A stretch of DNA of 5,215 nt from JAUVYV01 sp964394625 (GTDB lineage: Bacteria > Planctomycetota > Phycisphaerae > Sedimentisphaerales > Anaerobacaceae). Within the stretch, counting starts at the first letter, position 1, and every line of letters starts with the position of its first letter. The DNA is taken from contig CAYMYK010000208.1 of the NCBI GenBank assembly GCA_964394625.1, forward strand, positions 1 to 5,215, read 5' to 3'. Position numbers and translations under genes: made by a program. Below, piece by piece: positions 1 to 5,118 of this stretch. The notes beneath the pieces are model-generated. The model saw only the letters and a program-made list of their open reading frames with translations. It searched no databases and had not been told where the DNA came from.

Positions 1-38
1 GAAAAGCGAAAAAATCCCAAAAAACAATTGACCCCAAA

Positions 39-53
39 CACAGCCGCTCTGTG
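39..53 (-). terminator. Weak hairpin downstream of gcvH, possible terminator
   Basis: On the minus strand, CACAG-AGCGG-CTGTG makes a 5-bp stem with a 5-base loop starting 11 bases after the gcvH stop. It is followed by TTT, then GGGG, and further on by two T6 runs (within 1-26). The stem is short and the T-tract interrupted, so it is at best a weak intrinsic terminator. It overlaps the 9-base repeat at 47-64. Confidence 0.3.
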
Positions 54-64
54 ACCTCTGTGGC
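47..64. repeat. Two 9-base repeat units (CTCTGTGAC/CTCTGTGGC)
   Basis: CTCTGTGAC (47-55) and CTCTGTGGC (56-64) are tandem units that differ at one base; on the minus strand they read GCCACAGAG-GTCACAGAG. The array touches the first base of the gcvH stop codon. Similar CTCTGTG nonamer strings recur, in my recollection, between genes in several bacterial phyla, but I cannot check that here. Confidence 0.5.
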
Positions 65-444
65 TATAAACCTTTCAGGTATTTCTGGTATTGAGAAGCG
101 TCCATTAAGTTCTTAATTGACTCGGTATCGGTAATCCGGATTTTACATATCCAGCCGGCGCTGTAGCAGTCCTCGTTAATCAATTCCGGCCTTTCGGCAA
201 GGGCTGAATTGACCTCGGTAACCTTGCCCGTAACGGGCGAATAGACGTCGCTGGCCGCCTTCGAGCTTTCGACAACGGCCAGCTCGCCCTTTTGCTGTAC
301 GTCTTTGCCGACCTCGGGCGGCTCGACAAAGGTAAGCTCTCCGAGCTGGTCCTGCGCATAGTCGGTTATTCCAACGACGGCGGTCTCACCGTCGATTCCG
401 GCCCACTCGTGGTCCTTTGTGTAAAGCAGACCTTCAACAACCAT
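64..444 (-). CDS. gcvH: Glycine cleavage system H protein (lipoyl carrier)
   Basis: This is the 126-residue lipoyl carrier of the glycine cleavage system. In the cytoplasm it shuttles the aminomethyl group from GcvP to GcvT and reducing equivalents to lipoamide dehydrogenase. The length matches the family (about 125-130 residues). The N-terminal LLYTKDHEW segment is the classic GcvH opening. The lipoylation site is plain: VVESSKAASDVYSP, with the acceptor lysine at residue 62, followed by the conserved PVTGKVTEVN turn and a late GW (residues 97-98). The reading frame is open further upstream, but that part overlaps gcvT and resembles nothing. The ATG at 444 has a GGAGG at 452-456, seven bases away, so this start is secure. 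It lies 16 bases after the gcvT stop, so the two are co-transcribed and the ribosome site sits in that gap. It ends with TAG. No gcvP is visible; it could lie beyond the left edge or elsewhere. Confidence 0.97.
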   Translation of the reverse strand: MVVEGLLYTKDHEWAGIDGETAVVGITDYAQDQLGELTFVEPPEVGKDVQQKGELAVVESSKAASDVYSPVTGKVTEVNSALAERPELINEDCYSAGWICKIRITDTESIKNLMDASQYQKYLKGL

Positions 445-451
445 AACATTT

Positions 452-456
452 CCTCC
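452..456 (-). promoter_or_regulatory. gcvH ribosome binding site
   Basis: GGAGG on the minus strand, 7 bases before the ATG at 444 and inside the 16-base gap after gcvT. It fixes the gcvH start and rules out the longer frame that overlaps gcvT. Confidence 0.85.
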
Positions 457-460
457 ACAA

Positions 461-1753
461 TCAGAATTTCTCGAATCGGCTGACGATCCTGCCGGCAATA
501 TCGGCTTCGAGCTTTTCGCCCGGCCGGACGCCTTCTTTTTTGCCTTTGTCCTTCTGGCTCCGGCTCCTCGCAAGATAATAGATTCCCACGCTGTTCCCTT
601 CGCCAACCTGTTGTTCGTCTGCAAAGACCAGGGCAATTTGATTTTCTCCCGCCTTTGCGCAGCTCAGCACCCAGCCGATGCACCGACCGTTTGCGTTGAG
701 CACGCCGTCATTTGGCCTCACGGGCCTTATACCCTTCGCCCCCGGCAGCTCGAGCCGGGCCACTTCCATATTGCTGTCGGAGATACGACGCTGCAGCGGC
801 GCCCTGCCGATGAAGAACTCTTTGTCGAGCTTGACGGCCCAGCCGTAGCCCGCCTCGAAGGGCGAGATATTGAACGGCCCGGCAAGCTCGTGACCGTAAA
901 GAGGCAGACCCGCTTCTATCCGCAAACTGTCCCTTGCACCGAGACCGCACGGAACTGCACCGAACTTTTCCCCCGCCTCCAGCAACCTGCGCCAGAGCCG
1001 GGCCGCACTATCGGGATGAACAAAAAGCTCGAAACCGGTTTTTGCACCCGTATAGCCGGTCCGCGATATGATGCAGTCAACGGTGCCGATTTCCGCTTCG
1101 ATAAAATGGAAGGACTGTAAGCTCTCGATTCGCTTTTTGACGTTTTCATCGCGGCAAAGCTCGAAGAGAATATCGGCTGATTTCGGCCCCTGAAGGGCGA
1201 TATCCACTCTACAGTCCCCGTCGGCGCTCGTATCCCGCATATCGCGAATACCGGGTTTGTAAGGCAGCTGCCTGCCGGGCTTATCGACATCCAGTATCGC
1301 CCGGCCGGCAAGTAGTGAGGCGAGATAGCCCTTGATTTTCGGCTCATTTGCGGCGTTGACAACAACCATAAAATTGTCCTCGCCGCGACGGTAGATGATG
1401 ATGTCGTCGAGAACGTTGCCGGCTGCATCGAGTATGTAGCTGTACCGCGCCGAACCGGTACCGAGATTTGCAATTTGGTTCGTTGTAACGGTGTCGAGAA
1501 ATTCCCCGGCCCCGCCGCCTGATATTTCGACTACGCCCATATGGGTACAGTCGAACAGGCCCGCCCGGCGGCGCACGGCCGCGTGCTCGGCGCTTATCGA
1601 AGAGTACCACAGCGGCATAAGATAGCCGGCGAACTCGGCAATGTGGGATTTGTCGGTGAGCTCAAGGTGCTCGGCGTAAAGAACACTGCCGACAGGCGGG
1701 GTACGTAACGGCTCAAAAACGAACGCTCCTGCGAGTGTATCGGCTTTCAACAC
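461..1753 (-). CDS. gcvT: Glycine cleavage system T protein (aminomethyltransferase), divergent
   Basis: This 430-residue protein is the tetrahydrofolate-dependent aminomethyltransferase that releases ammonia from the aminomethyl group on GcvH and forms methylene-THF. Family landmarks run in order: FAGYLMP (41-47), GLFDCTHMG (65-73), the LDDIIIY strand (115-121) with the expected active-site aspartate, ALQGP (186-190), SRTGYTG (230-236), GFE (240-242), GARDSLRIEAGLPLYGHEL (272-290) and AGYGWAVKLDK (301-311). By comparison with human T-protein, E242 and R274 should be the folate-contacting Glu and Arg. It is longer than the usual 360-375 residues, with about 15 extra at the N-terminus and a Lys-rich insertion near 378-410 before the last strand. 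The common GYTGEDGFE reads GYTGAKTGFE here, so the first acidic residue is lost. The start is GTG at 1753, or the adjacent TTG at 1750, which sits better relative to the GGAGG at 1758-1762. It is the first gene of the gcvT-gcvH unit. Confidence 0.95.
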   Translation of the reverse strand: MLKADTLAGAFVFEPLRTPPVGSVLYAEHLELTDKSHIAEFAGYLMPLWYSSISAEHAAVRRRAGLFDCTHMGVVEISGGGAGEFLDTVTTNQIANLGTGSARYSYILDAAGNVLDDIIIYRRGEDNFMVVVNAANEPKIKGYLASLLAGRAILDVDKPGRQLPYKPGIRDMRDTSADGDCRVDIALQGPKSADILFELCRDENVKKRIESLQSFHFIEAEIGTVDCIISRTGYTGAKTGFELFVHPDSAARLWRRLLEAGEKFGAVPCGLGARDSLRIEAGLPLYGHELAGPFNISPFEAGYGWAVKLDKEFFIGRAPLQRRISDSNMEVARLELPGAKGIRPVRPNDGVLNANGRCIGWVLSCAKAGENQIALVFADEQQVGEGNSVGIYYLARSRSQKDKGKKEGVRPGEKLEADIAGRIVSRFEKF

Positions 1754-1757
1754 TGTG

Positions 1758-1762
1758 CCTCC
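1758..1762 (-). promoter_or_regulatory. gcvT ribosome binding site that bears on the start choice
   Basis: GGAGG on the minus strand is only 4 bases before GTG (1753) and 7 bases before TTG (1750). The second spacing is closer to optimal. The two starts differ by one residue (MLKAD against MKAD), so the protein is effectively the same. Confidence 0.7.
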
Positions 1763-1787
1763 ATGCTCAATGTATAACGAACCGGCT

Positions 1788-1815
1788 ATTATAGACGGGA
1801 TTTACCGGCCGTCAA
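1788..1815 (-). promoter_or_regulatory. Sigma70-type promoter of gcvT-gcvH
   Basis: On the minus strand there is a TTGACG -35 (1810-1815), a 16-base spacer and a perfect TATAAT -10 (1788-1793). Transcription should start near 1781, leaving an untranslated leader of about 28 bases that ends in the gcvT ribosome site. Such a short leader leaves no room for a glycine riboswitch, which often controls gcv operons, so any control must act at the promoter or elsewhere. The -35 box lies between and partly within the arms of a CCGGCC/GGCCGG dyad. Confidence 0.8.
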
Positions 1816-1823
1816 GGGGCCGG
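1805..1823. repeat. 6-bp GC dyad enclosing the gcvT -35 box
   Basis: CCGGCC (1805-1810) and GGCCGG (1818-1823) are perfect inverted arms around a 7-base centre that holds most of the -35 hexamer of the gcvT promoter. It could be an operator for a dimeric regulator. GCCGGC-like strings are frequent in this DNA, so chance is a real alternative. It is not followed by a T-run on either strand, so it is not a terminator. Confidence 0.4.
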
Positions 1824-1841
1824 CTTAAAAAAGCGAAAATA

Positions 1842-1871
1842 TTTCACTAAGCACGCAAAGTTTGCTAAGAT
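1842..1871 (+). promoter_or_regulatory. Candidate promoter of the permease gene
   Basis: TTTCAC (1842-1847), an 18-base spacer and TAAGAT (1866-1871) make a mediocre sigma70-like pair. The start would be near 1878, just before the perfect dyad at 1882-1898. It is the best match I see upstream of the permease, but it falls inside a repeat-like stretch, so this is tentative. Confidence 0.3.
1843..1869. repeat. Three degenerate 9-base units ending in AAG
   Basis: TTCACTAAG (1843-1851), CACGCAAAG (1852-1860) and TTTGCTAAG (1861-1869) keep a 9-base period and a shared (C/G)(C/T)(A/T)AAG-like end. The array lies between the gcvT promoter and the permease gene and overlaps the candidate permease promoter. 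It has the same period as the repeat after gcvH, but a different sequence. Confidence 0.4.
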
Positions 1872-1881
1872 ATGCCGGCTT

Positions 1882-1898
1882 GCAATAGGCGCTATTGC
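1882..1898. repeat. Perfect 7-bp inverted repeat upstream of the permease
   Basis: GCAATAG-GCG-CTATTGC is a perfect 7-bp dyad with a 3-base centre. It lies 34 bases before the preferred permease start and just after the candidate promoter. It could be an operator, or a hairpin at the 5' end of the mRNA. No T-run follows, so it is not an attenuator terminator by itself. Confidence 0.6.
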
Positions 1899-1917
1899 GG
1901 TTGGTCACGGCACATTC

Positions 1918-1924
1918 AGGGAGG
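1918..1924 (+). promoter_or_regulatory. Permease ribosome binding site, decides the start
   Basis: AGGGAGG lies 8 bases before the GTG at 1933 but only 2 bases before the upstream in-frame TTG at 1927. The GTG is therefore the better start. Confidence 0.75.
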
Positions 1925-1932
1925 TTTTGGTC

Positions 1933-3807
1933 GTGGGGCAGTTGGAAAAACAGCTCGGATTAGCCGGCGTTTTTTCGATAGCGGCAGGTGCGATGATAAG
2001 CTCGGGCCTGTTCGTTCTGCCCTCAATTGCCTACGCAAAAGCCGGTCCCGCCGTCGTGCTTGCTTACTTTCTCGCTTCGCTGCTTATAATACCCAGTGTT
2101 CTCAGCAAGGCCGAGCTGTCAACCGCAATGCCGCGAGCGGGAGGCACGTACTTCTATGTCGAGAGGTCTCTCGGTGCTCACTGGGGACTCTTCAGCGGAT
2201 TCGCAAACTGGTTCTCCGTCGCCCTGAAAAGCGCCTTTGCCGTCGTGGGTATGGCGATTTTCATTGAGCTGCTGGTGAATTTGCTCTTCGACGTCCGGCT
2301 CAGCCAGCTAAATCTGAAAATCATCGCCGTCGCCTGCTGTCTTTTTTTCACACTGCTCAACATCGCAAGCGTAAAGCATACCGGCAGATTCCAGGTTTTT
2401 TTGGTGGCCATCCTGCTTTTGCTGCTGACAATATTTGTACTGCTGGGCGGCAGAAACATCGAGCCGGCCAGGTACGTCGATTTTATGGAAAAGGGCTCGC
2501 CCGCTGTTTTTGCGACCGCAGGGCTGGTCTTCATAAGTTTTGGCGGCCTGACAAAGGTCGCAAGCGTTGCCGAAGAGGTCAAGCAGCCCGGGAAAAATCT
2601 GCCGGCAGGGATGCTCCTGTCCTGGTTTGTAGTCTCGATTTTCTACGTCGCGGTGATTCTGATTACCGTTGGCCTGCTGTCGCCTGACGAGATGAAGTCG
2701 AGCTTAATGCCGATTTCGACGGCCGCCTCGAAGTTTATGGGCAAGACCGGCTTTGTCCTGCTCGGCCTTGCCGCGCTTGCCGCCTTTATTACAACGGCTA
2801 ACGGCGGGATTTTAGCCGCATCCCGTGCTCCTCTGGCTATGAGCAGAGACCGCCTCCTGCCGGCCTTTCTCGCACGCGTCAATGACCGATTCAAAACCCC
2901 GCACTATAGTATATTGCTTACCGGCGGCTTTATGATTGCAGCAATAGTCCTTCTCGATATCGAGAACCTCGTCAAAACCGCCTCGACACTGATGATAATA
3001 CTTTTCATTCTGGACAACGCCAGTGTGATAATTATGCGCGAAAGCAAAATCCAGAGCTACCGGCCAATGTTCAAATCGCCCCTCTATCCTTATCCGCATA
3101 TCTTTGCCATCGTTGTGTACGGCCTGTTGATAGTTGATATGGGCGCAGTGCCTCTGGTGATTTGCGCCGGCTTTGTAATCTTCAGTGCCGCCTGGTATCG
3201 GCTGTACGTGGCCAAACGCGTCAGCCGGGCGTCGGCGGCTATGCATATCGTTGAGCGAGTCACCGACAGGCAGCTAAAAACGGTTACGCTCGAAAATGAG
3301 CTCAGAGACATCCTGCTCGAACGAGACCAGGTCATCGAGGACAGGTTCGACCGGCTTATCAAAAACTGCGTGATTCTGGACATCAAGGGCACTCAGCCGG
3401 CGCAAGAGATTTTCAGGCGGGTTGCAAAAATAATGGAGTCGCGGCTGGACACAAATGAGTATGTCCTGCTCGAAAAATTCCTCCACCGCGAGCAGGAAGG
3501 CGGTACCGTCGTCCAGCCGGGCCTTGCCATACCGCACGTCGTCGTTGACGGACAAGGCAAATTCGATGTCCTGCTTGTCCGGGCCCTCGATGGCATCGAT
3601 TTTGCCAACGTCCCGGAACCCGTCAAAATCCTGTTCTTCCTCACAGGAAGCAAAGACCAGCGGAATTATCATCTCAGGGCGCTTATGGCAATAGCACAAA
3701 TCGCCCAGGAAAAAGACTTCGAGAAGCGCTGGCTCGCCGCAAGAGACATCGAAGCAATCAGAAACCTGATTCTCCTGTCAACGAGAAAAAGGGACACCAA
3801 TACCTGA
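1933..3807 (+). CDS. APC-family amino-acid permease fused to a PtsN-like PTS EIIA domain
   Basis: This is a 624-residue inner-membrane protein (numbered from the GTG at 1933). Residues about 8-425 form an amino acid-polyamine-organocation permease with about 12 membrane helices. Helix 1 carries the family signature GAMISSGLFVLP (19-30). Helix 6 is followed by SVAEEVKQPGKNLPAGML (211-228), the typical APC loop. A charged, helical linker (about 426-472) leads to a type-2 EIIA domain (about 474-615). That domain has the RE-x-GG-x8-AIPH pattern: R519, E520 and the expected phospho-histidine H535 in GLAIPHV, then IDF, PVKILFFLTG and YHLRALMAIA with a second conserved His (H580). Ordinary APC permeases are about 430-500 residues and lack this. 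The substrate cannot be told from sequence. EIIA could regulate transport by phosphorylation or by docking on the permease; that is inference. No EI or HPr gene is nearby. It ends in tandem TGA-TAA stops within transposase-like debris. An in-frame TTG at 1927 is a less likely start. Confidence 0.93.
   Translation: MGQLEKQLGLAGVFSIAAGAMISSGLFVLPSIAYAKAGPAVVLAYFLASLLIIPSVLSKAELSTAMPRAGGTYFYVERSLGAHWGLFSGFANWFSVALKSAFAVVGMAIFIELLVNLLFDVRLSQLNLKIIAVACCLFFTLLNIASVKHTGRFQVFLVAILLLLLTIFVLLGGRNIEPARYVDFMEKGSPAVFATAGLVFISFGGLTKVASVAEEVKQPGKNLPAGMLLSWFVVSIFYVAVILITVGLLSPDEMKSSLMPISTAASKFMGKTGFVLLGLAALAAFITTANGGILAASRAPLAMSRDRLLPAFLARVNDRFKTPHYSILLTGGFMIAAIVLLDIENLVKTASTLMIILFILDNASVIIMRESKIQSYRPMFKSPLYPYPHIFAIVVYGLLIVDMGAVPLVICAGFVIFSAAWYRLYVAKRVSRASAAMHIVERVTDRQLKTVTLENELRDILLERDQVIEDRFDRLIKNCVILDIKGTQPAQEIFRRVAKIMESRLDTNEYVLLEKFLHREQEGGTVVQPGLAIPHVVVDGQGKFDVLLVRALDGIDFANVPEPVKILFFLTGSKDQRNYHLRALMAIAQIAQEKDFEKRWLAARDIEAIRNLILLSTRKRDTNT
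3352..3777 (+). other. PTS EIIA type-2 (PtsN-like) domain within the permease
   Basis: This part of the permease gene encodes the cytoplasmic EIIA-like domain, from RLIKNCVILDIKG to NLILLS. The active-site histidine codon is CAC at 3535-3537. The order of elements matches the EIIA-Ntr/fructose EIIA fold: the helix after the first strand, the RE motif, AIPH, the IDF/PVK strand, and the His-Leu helix. Nothing essential appears missing, so it is likely competent for phosphotransfer and not a decayed relic. Confidence 0.85.
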
Positions 3808-3823
3808 TAACCATCCCTGTCCC
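3791..3823. repeat. Inverted GGGACA/TGTCCC pair spanning the permease stop codon
   Basis: GGGACA (3791-3796) and TGTCCC (3818-3823) are perfect 6-bp arms around 21 bases that contain the permease TGATAA stops. On the minus strand the left arm reads GGTGTCCCTTTTTC, a string I associate with REP-associated transposase debris. No T-run follows on the plus strand, so it is not a convincing terminator. Confidence 0.45.
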
Positions 3824-3887
3824 CGCCTTCCTTCAAAAGCTCAAGATACCCCCGCCGGTCATCATCGACAAAGAACACACCCTGCCA
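3808..3887 (-). pseudogene. Fragment of a REP-associated (Y1/IS200-like) transposase
   Basis: Reading the minus strand from 3887, the frame gives WQGVFFVDDDRRGYLELLKE, then GGDRDGYQVL. This closely resembles the early part of REP-associated tyrosine transposases, where a phrase like RGNRRQ-VFF-DDDRR-YL-LL-E comes just before the catalytic HxH (NHVHL) motif. The frame is closed by a TAA just upstream (3888-3890). Downstream it runs into antisense of the permease with no HxH motif, no catalytic tyrosine and no C-terminal half. So this would be a relic of about 25-30 codons, not a working gene. Recognition rests on one short motif from memory. Confidence 0.5.
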
Positions 3888-3903
3888 TTATCTATGCTTT
3901 GGT

Positions 3904-3926
3904 CGTTCTTGGGACTCCCGCGAACG
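3904..3926. terminator. Hairpin at the convergent gene ends
   Basis: CGTTC-TT-GGG-ACT-CCC-GC-GAACG forms a 5-bp outer stem, a 2x2 internal loop and a 3-bp inner stem with a 3-base loop. It directly abuts the stop codon of the DUF4432 gene (3927-3929). Neither strand has a T-run after it, so it would be a non-canonical terminator or a 3'-end stabiliser at most. Confidence 0.3.
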
Positions 3927-5048
3927 TCAAGGCGCCGCTACTTTCAAAAACTCAGCGATCTGGTCTGGACCTGTCAGAACAGTAAGCTCCAGGTCATAGC
4001 TTCTGCTCTCTCCGGCGCCGAGATATATGAGCTTTCCTTCTTCCCTCGCTTTGTTCTGACCTGTTGGTGGATTTGTGCCGGGCTCAAGGCCGGTCACATA
4101 CTCTCCTATGCCCCAATGCTGCCAGTTGCTGAGTACGGGCAATTGCTCCTTCTTGTACCGCATCATCAAGGCCATGTTCAACTTGCTGTTGTGAAAACCG
4201 ACCGTACAGATACCATCGCTATCGGCAGTAACATCGATGAAGGCCACCGCCTCCTCGCTACCCCTGTGAATCTCCAGGGGCTTCTGGCATTTTCGGAAAT
4301 TGTGCTTGTCATTGAAGATGGCGTTGTCCATGTCGAGACCCCGCGACTGCCACTTCCCTTTCCAGACGATGTCGGCACCTTCATCGACCAGTGGAAAGCC
4401 AAAGTTGCAGTGGTAGAGAAACATGTGAGCAATACGTGTATTTCCCCTGTTTGTGACAACGTCGTGAATCCTGATAGTCGGCTCGCCCAGCGTGCTGGAT
4501 ATCGTTCTTCTGAGTTCAAGATTAGGCCCGAATATCTTAGACTGCTTCATTAGACCGGTTATGCTCATATCGAACTTACCGTTTGCAGGGTCAGGCTGGA
4601 TAACCGATTCTATTGACGCCGGGATATTGCTGATTCTTCCGTGGAGCCCCCGCTCCTCATTCTCGTCCGTTTCCGGCGGGCCGAAATGAGTCAGCCCGCA
4701 CGTCGTCAACAACCCTCCGCCGAATGAATAGGCCCATTCAATTCCGCGATTGGCATCGCGCCTCGGTGCCGTGACGCCGGCATGGCTTAGCCAGGTAAGA
4801 CTATGCCGAGCAAAGAATGCATCTGCAATATCAAACCCTCGGTCTATCACGACCTTGTATCGCAGGCCACTACCTGTGTTGAGCCACGCGATCCTGACGG
4901 AACGACCGGGACCATCAGCGAGAACAGACGTTTCGATACCGCCAAGCTGAGCAGGGTTACATATTTTGTTGCGCCACCGCACGTCAGGATTCATTCGTTT
5001 ATCCATACTGCAAATACCGGAACTCGCTGCAATTAGCACGCTGACCAA
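3927..5048 (-). CDS. DUF4432-family protein (galactose mutarotase-like fold), probably Tat-exported
   Basis: The open frame encodes 373 residues from a TTG at 5048. It matches the DUF4432 family of the aldose-1-epimerase/galactose-mutarotase superfamily: GLRYKVVIDRGFDIADA (61-77), GGLLTTCGLTHFGPP (111-125), GLHGR (134-138), YHCNFGFPLVDEG (212-224), NWQHWGIGEYVTGLEPGTN (308-326) and a late GKLIYLGAGES (338-348). H136, H213, E223 and E322 are candidate active-site or sugar-binding residues by family pattern. The true substrate is unknown; members are generally annotated as epimerase-like carbohydrate proteins. The family core begins near residue 35. The TTG start has no ribosome site, nor do the internal ATGs at 5006 and 4994. 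Just upstream, one base out of frame, there is a good AGGAG, an ATG at 5088 and codons for a Tat-like leader, so the gene likely starts at 5088 with a one-base error or mutation in the G4 tract at 5079-5082. It is convergent with the permease and has its own promoter. Confidence 0.88.
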   Translation of the reverse strand: MVSVLIAASSGICSMDKRMNPDVRWRNKICNPAQLGGIETSVLADGPGRSVRIAWLNTGSGLRYKVVIDRGFDIADAFFARHSLTWLSHAGVTAPRRDANRGIEWAYSFGGGLLTTCGLTHFGPPETDENEERGLHGRISNIPASIESVIQPDPANGKFDMSITGLMKQSKIFGPNLELRRTISSTLGEPTIRIHDVVTNRGNTRIAHMFLYHCNFGFPLVDEGADIVWKGKWQSRGLDMDNAIFNDKHNFRKCQKPLEIHRGSEEAVAFIDVTADSDGICTVGFHNSKLNMALMMRYKKEQLPVLSNWQHWGIGEYVTGLEPGTNPPTGQNKAREEGKLIYLGAGESRSYDLELTVLTGPDQIAEFLKVAAP

Positions 5049-5088
5049 AACACCATGTGCGCTAAACCATCTTCGTGACCCCTATCAT
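5049..5088 (-). other. Out-of-frame 5' end of the DUF4432 gene encoding a twin-arginine leader
   Basis: From ATG at 5088 the first codons are ATG-ATA-GGG, and then the G4 tract (5079-5082 on the minus strand) throws the frame off, giving a stop within nine codons. Dropping one G joins this ATG to the long frame and yields MIGSRRWFSAHGV followed by LVSVLIAASSGICS. That is a classic signal peptide: an n-region with SRRWF (Tat consensus S/T-R-R-x-F), a hydrophobic core and a small-residue end, possibly cut after ICS. The whole protein would then be 386 residues. Confidence 0.7.
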
Positions 5089-5097
5089 AACCGATCT

Positions 5098-5102
5098 CTC
5101 CT
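5098..5102 (-). promoter_or_regulatory. Ribosome binding site supporting a start at 5088
   Basis: AGGAG on the minus strand lies 9 bases before the ATG at 5088. No comparable site precedes the TTG at 5048 or the ATGs at 5006 and 4994. This is the main reason to place the true start in the other frame. Confidence 0.65.
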
Positions 5103-5118
5103 AAGTGCTCAACAAAAC

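Noticed and set aside
47..64. CRISPR-like repeat
   Set aside because: Units are 9 bases long, directly tandem and only two in number, with no spacers and no cas genes in the window.
445..636. 64-codon N-terminal extension of the gcvH frame (open upstream to 636)
   Set aside because: It overlaps gcvT in another frame, has low-complexity Arg/Lys/Ser composition with no family match, and the GGAGG seven bases before the ATG at 444 gives a normal-length GcvH.
611..1120. Plus-strand open frame of 169 codons opposite gcvT
   Set aside because: It is fully antisense to a clearly conserved gene, has no recognisable domain, and its composition fits a shadow of GC-rich codons.
1754..1781. Glycine riboswitch upstream of gcvT
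   Set aside because: The promoter leaves only about 28 bases of leader, and I see no tandem aptamer-like structure before it.
1805..1832. Intrinsic terminator (CCGGCC/GGCCGG hairpin followed by an A-run)
   Set aside because: On the plus strand it is followed by A residues, not T; on the minus strand the T-run comes before the hairpin. The stretch also holds the gcvT -35 box.
3669..3878. Minus-strand open frame of 69 codons as an intact small gene
   Set aside because: Only its first 25-30 codons look like anything (a transposase fragment); the rest is antisense of the permease's EIIA region. Treated as a relic.
3894..4553. Plus-strand open frame of 219 codons opposite the DUF4432 gene
   Set aside because: The minus-strand frame carries all the DUF4432 motifs; this one matches nothing I recognise and would start inside the convergent gap without a good ribosome site.
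5006..5036. Lipoprotein lipobox in the DUF4432 leader (cysteine in SGICS)
   Set aside because: The residues before the cysteine are S-G-I; a lipobox needs a small residue (G/A/S) directly before the cysteine, so ordinary signal peptidase cleavage fits better.
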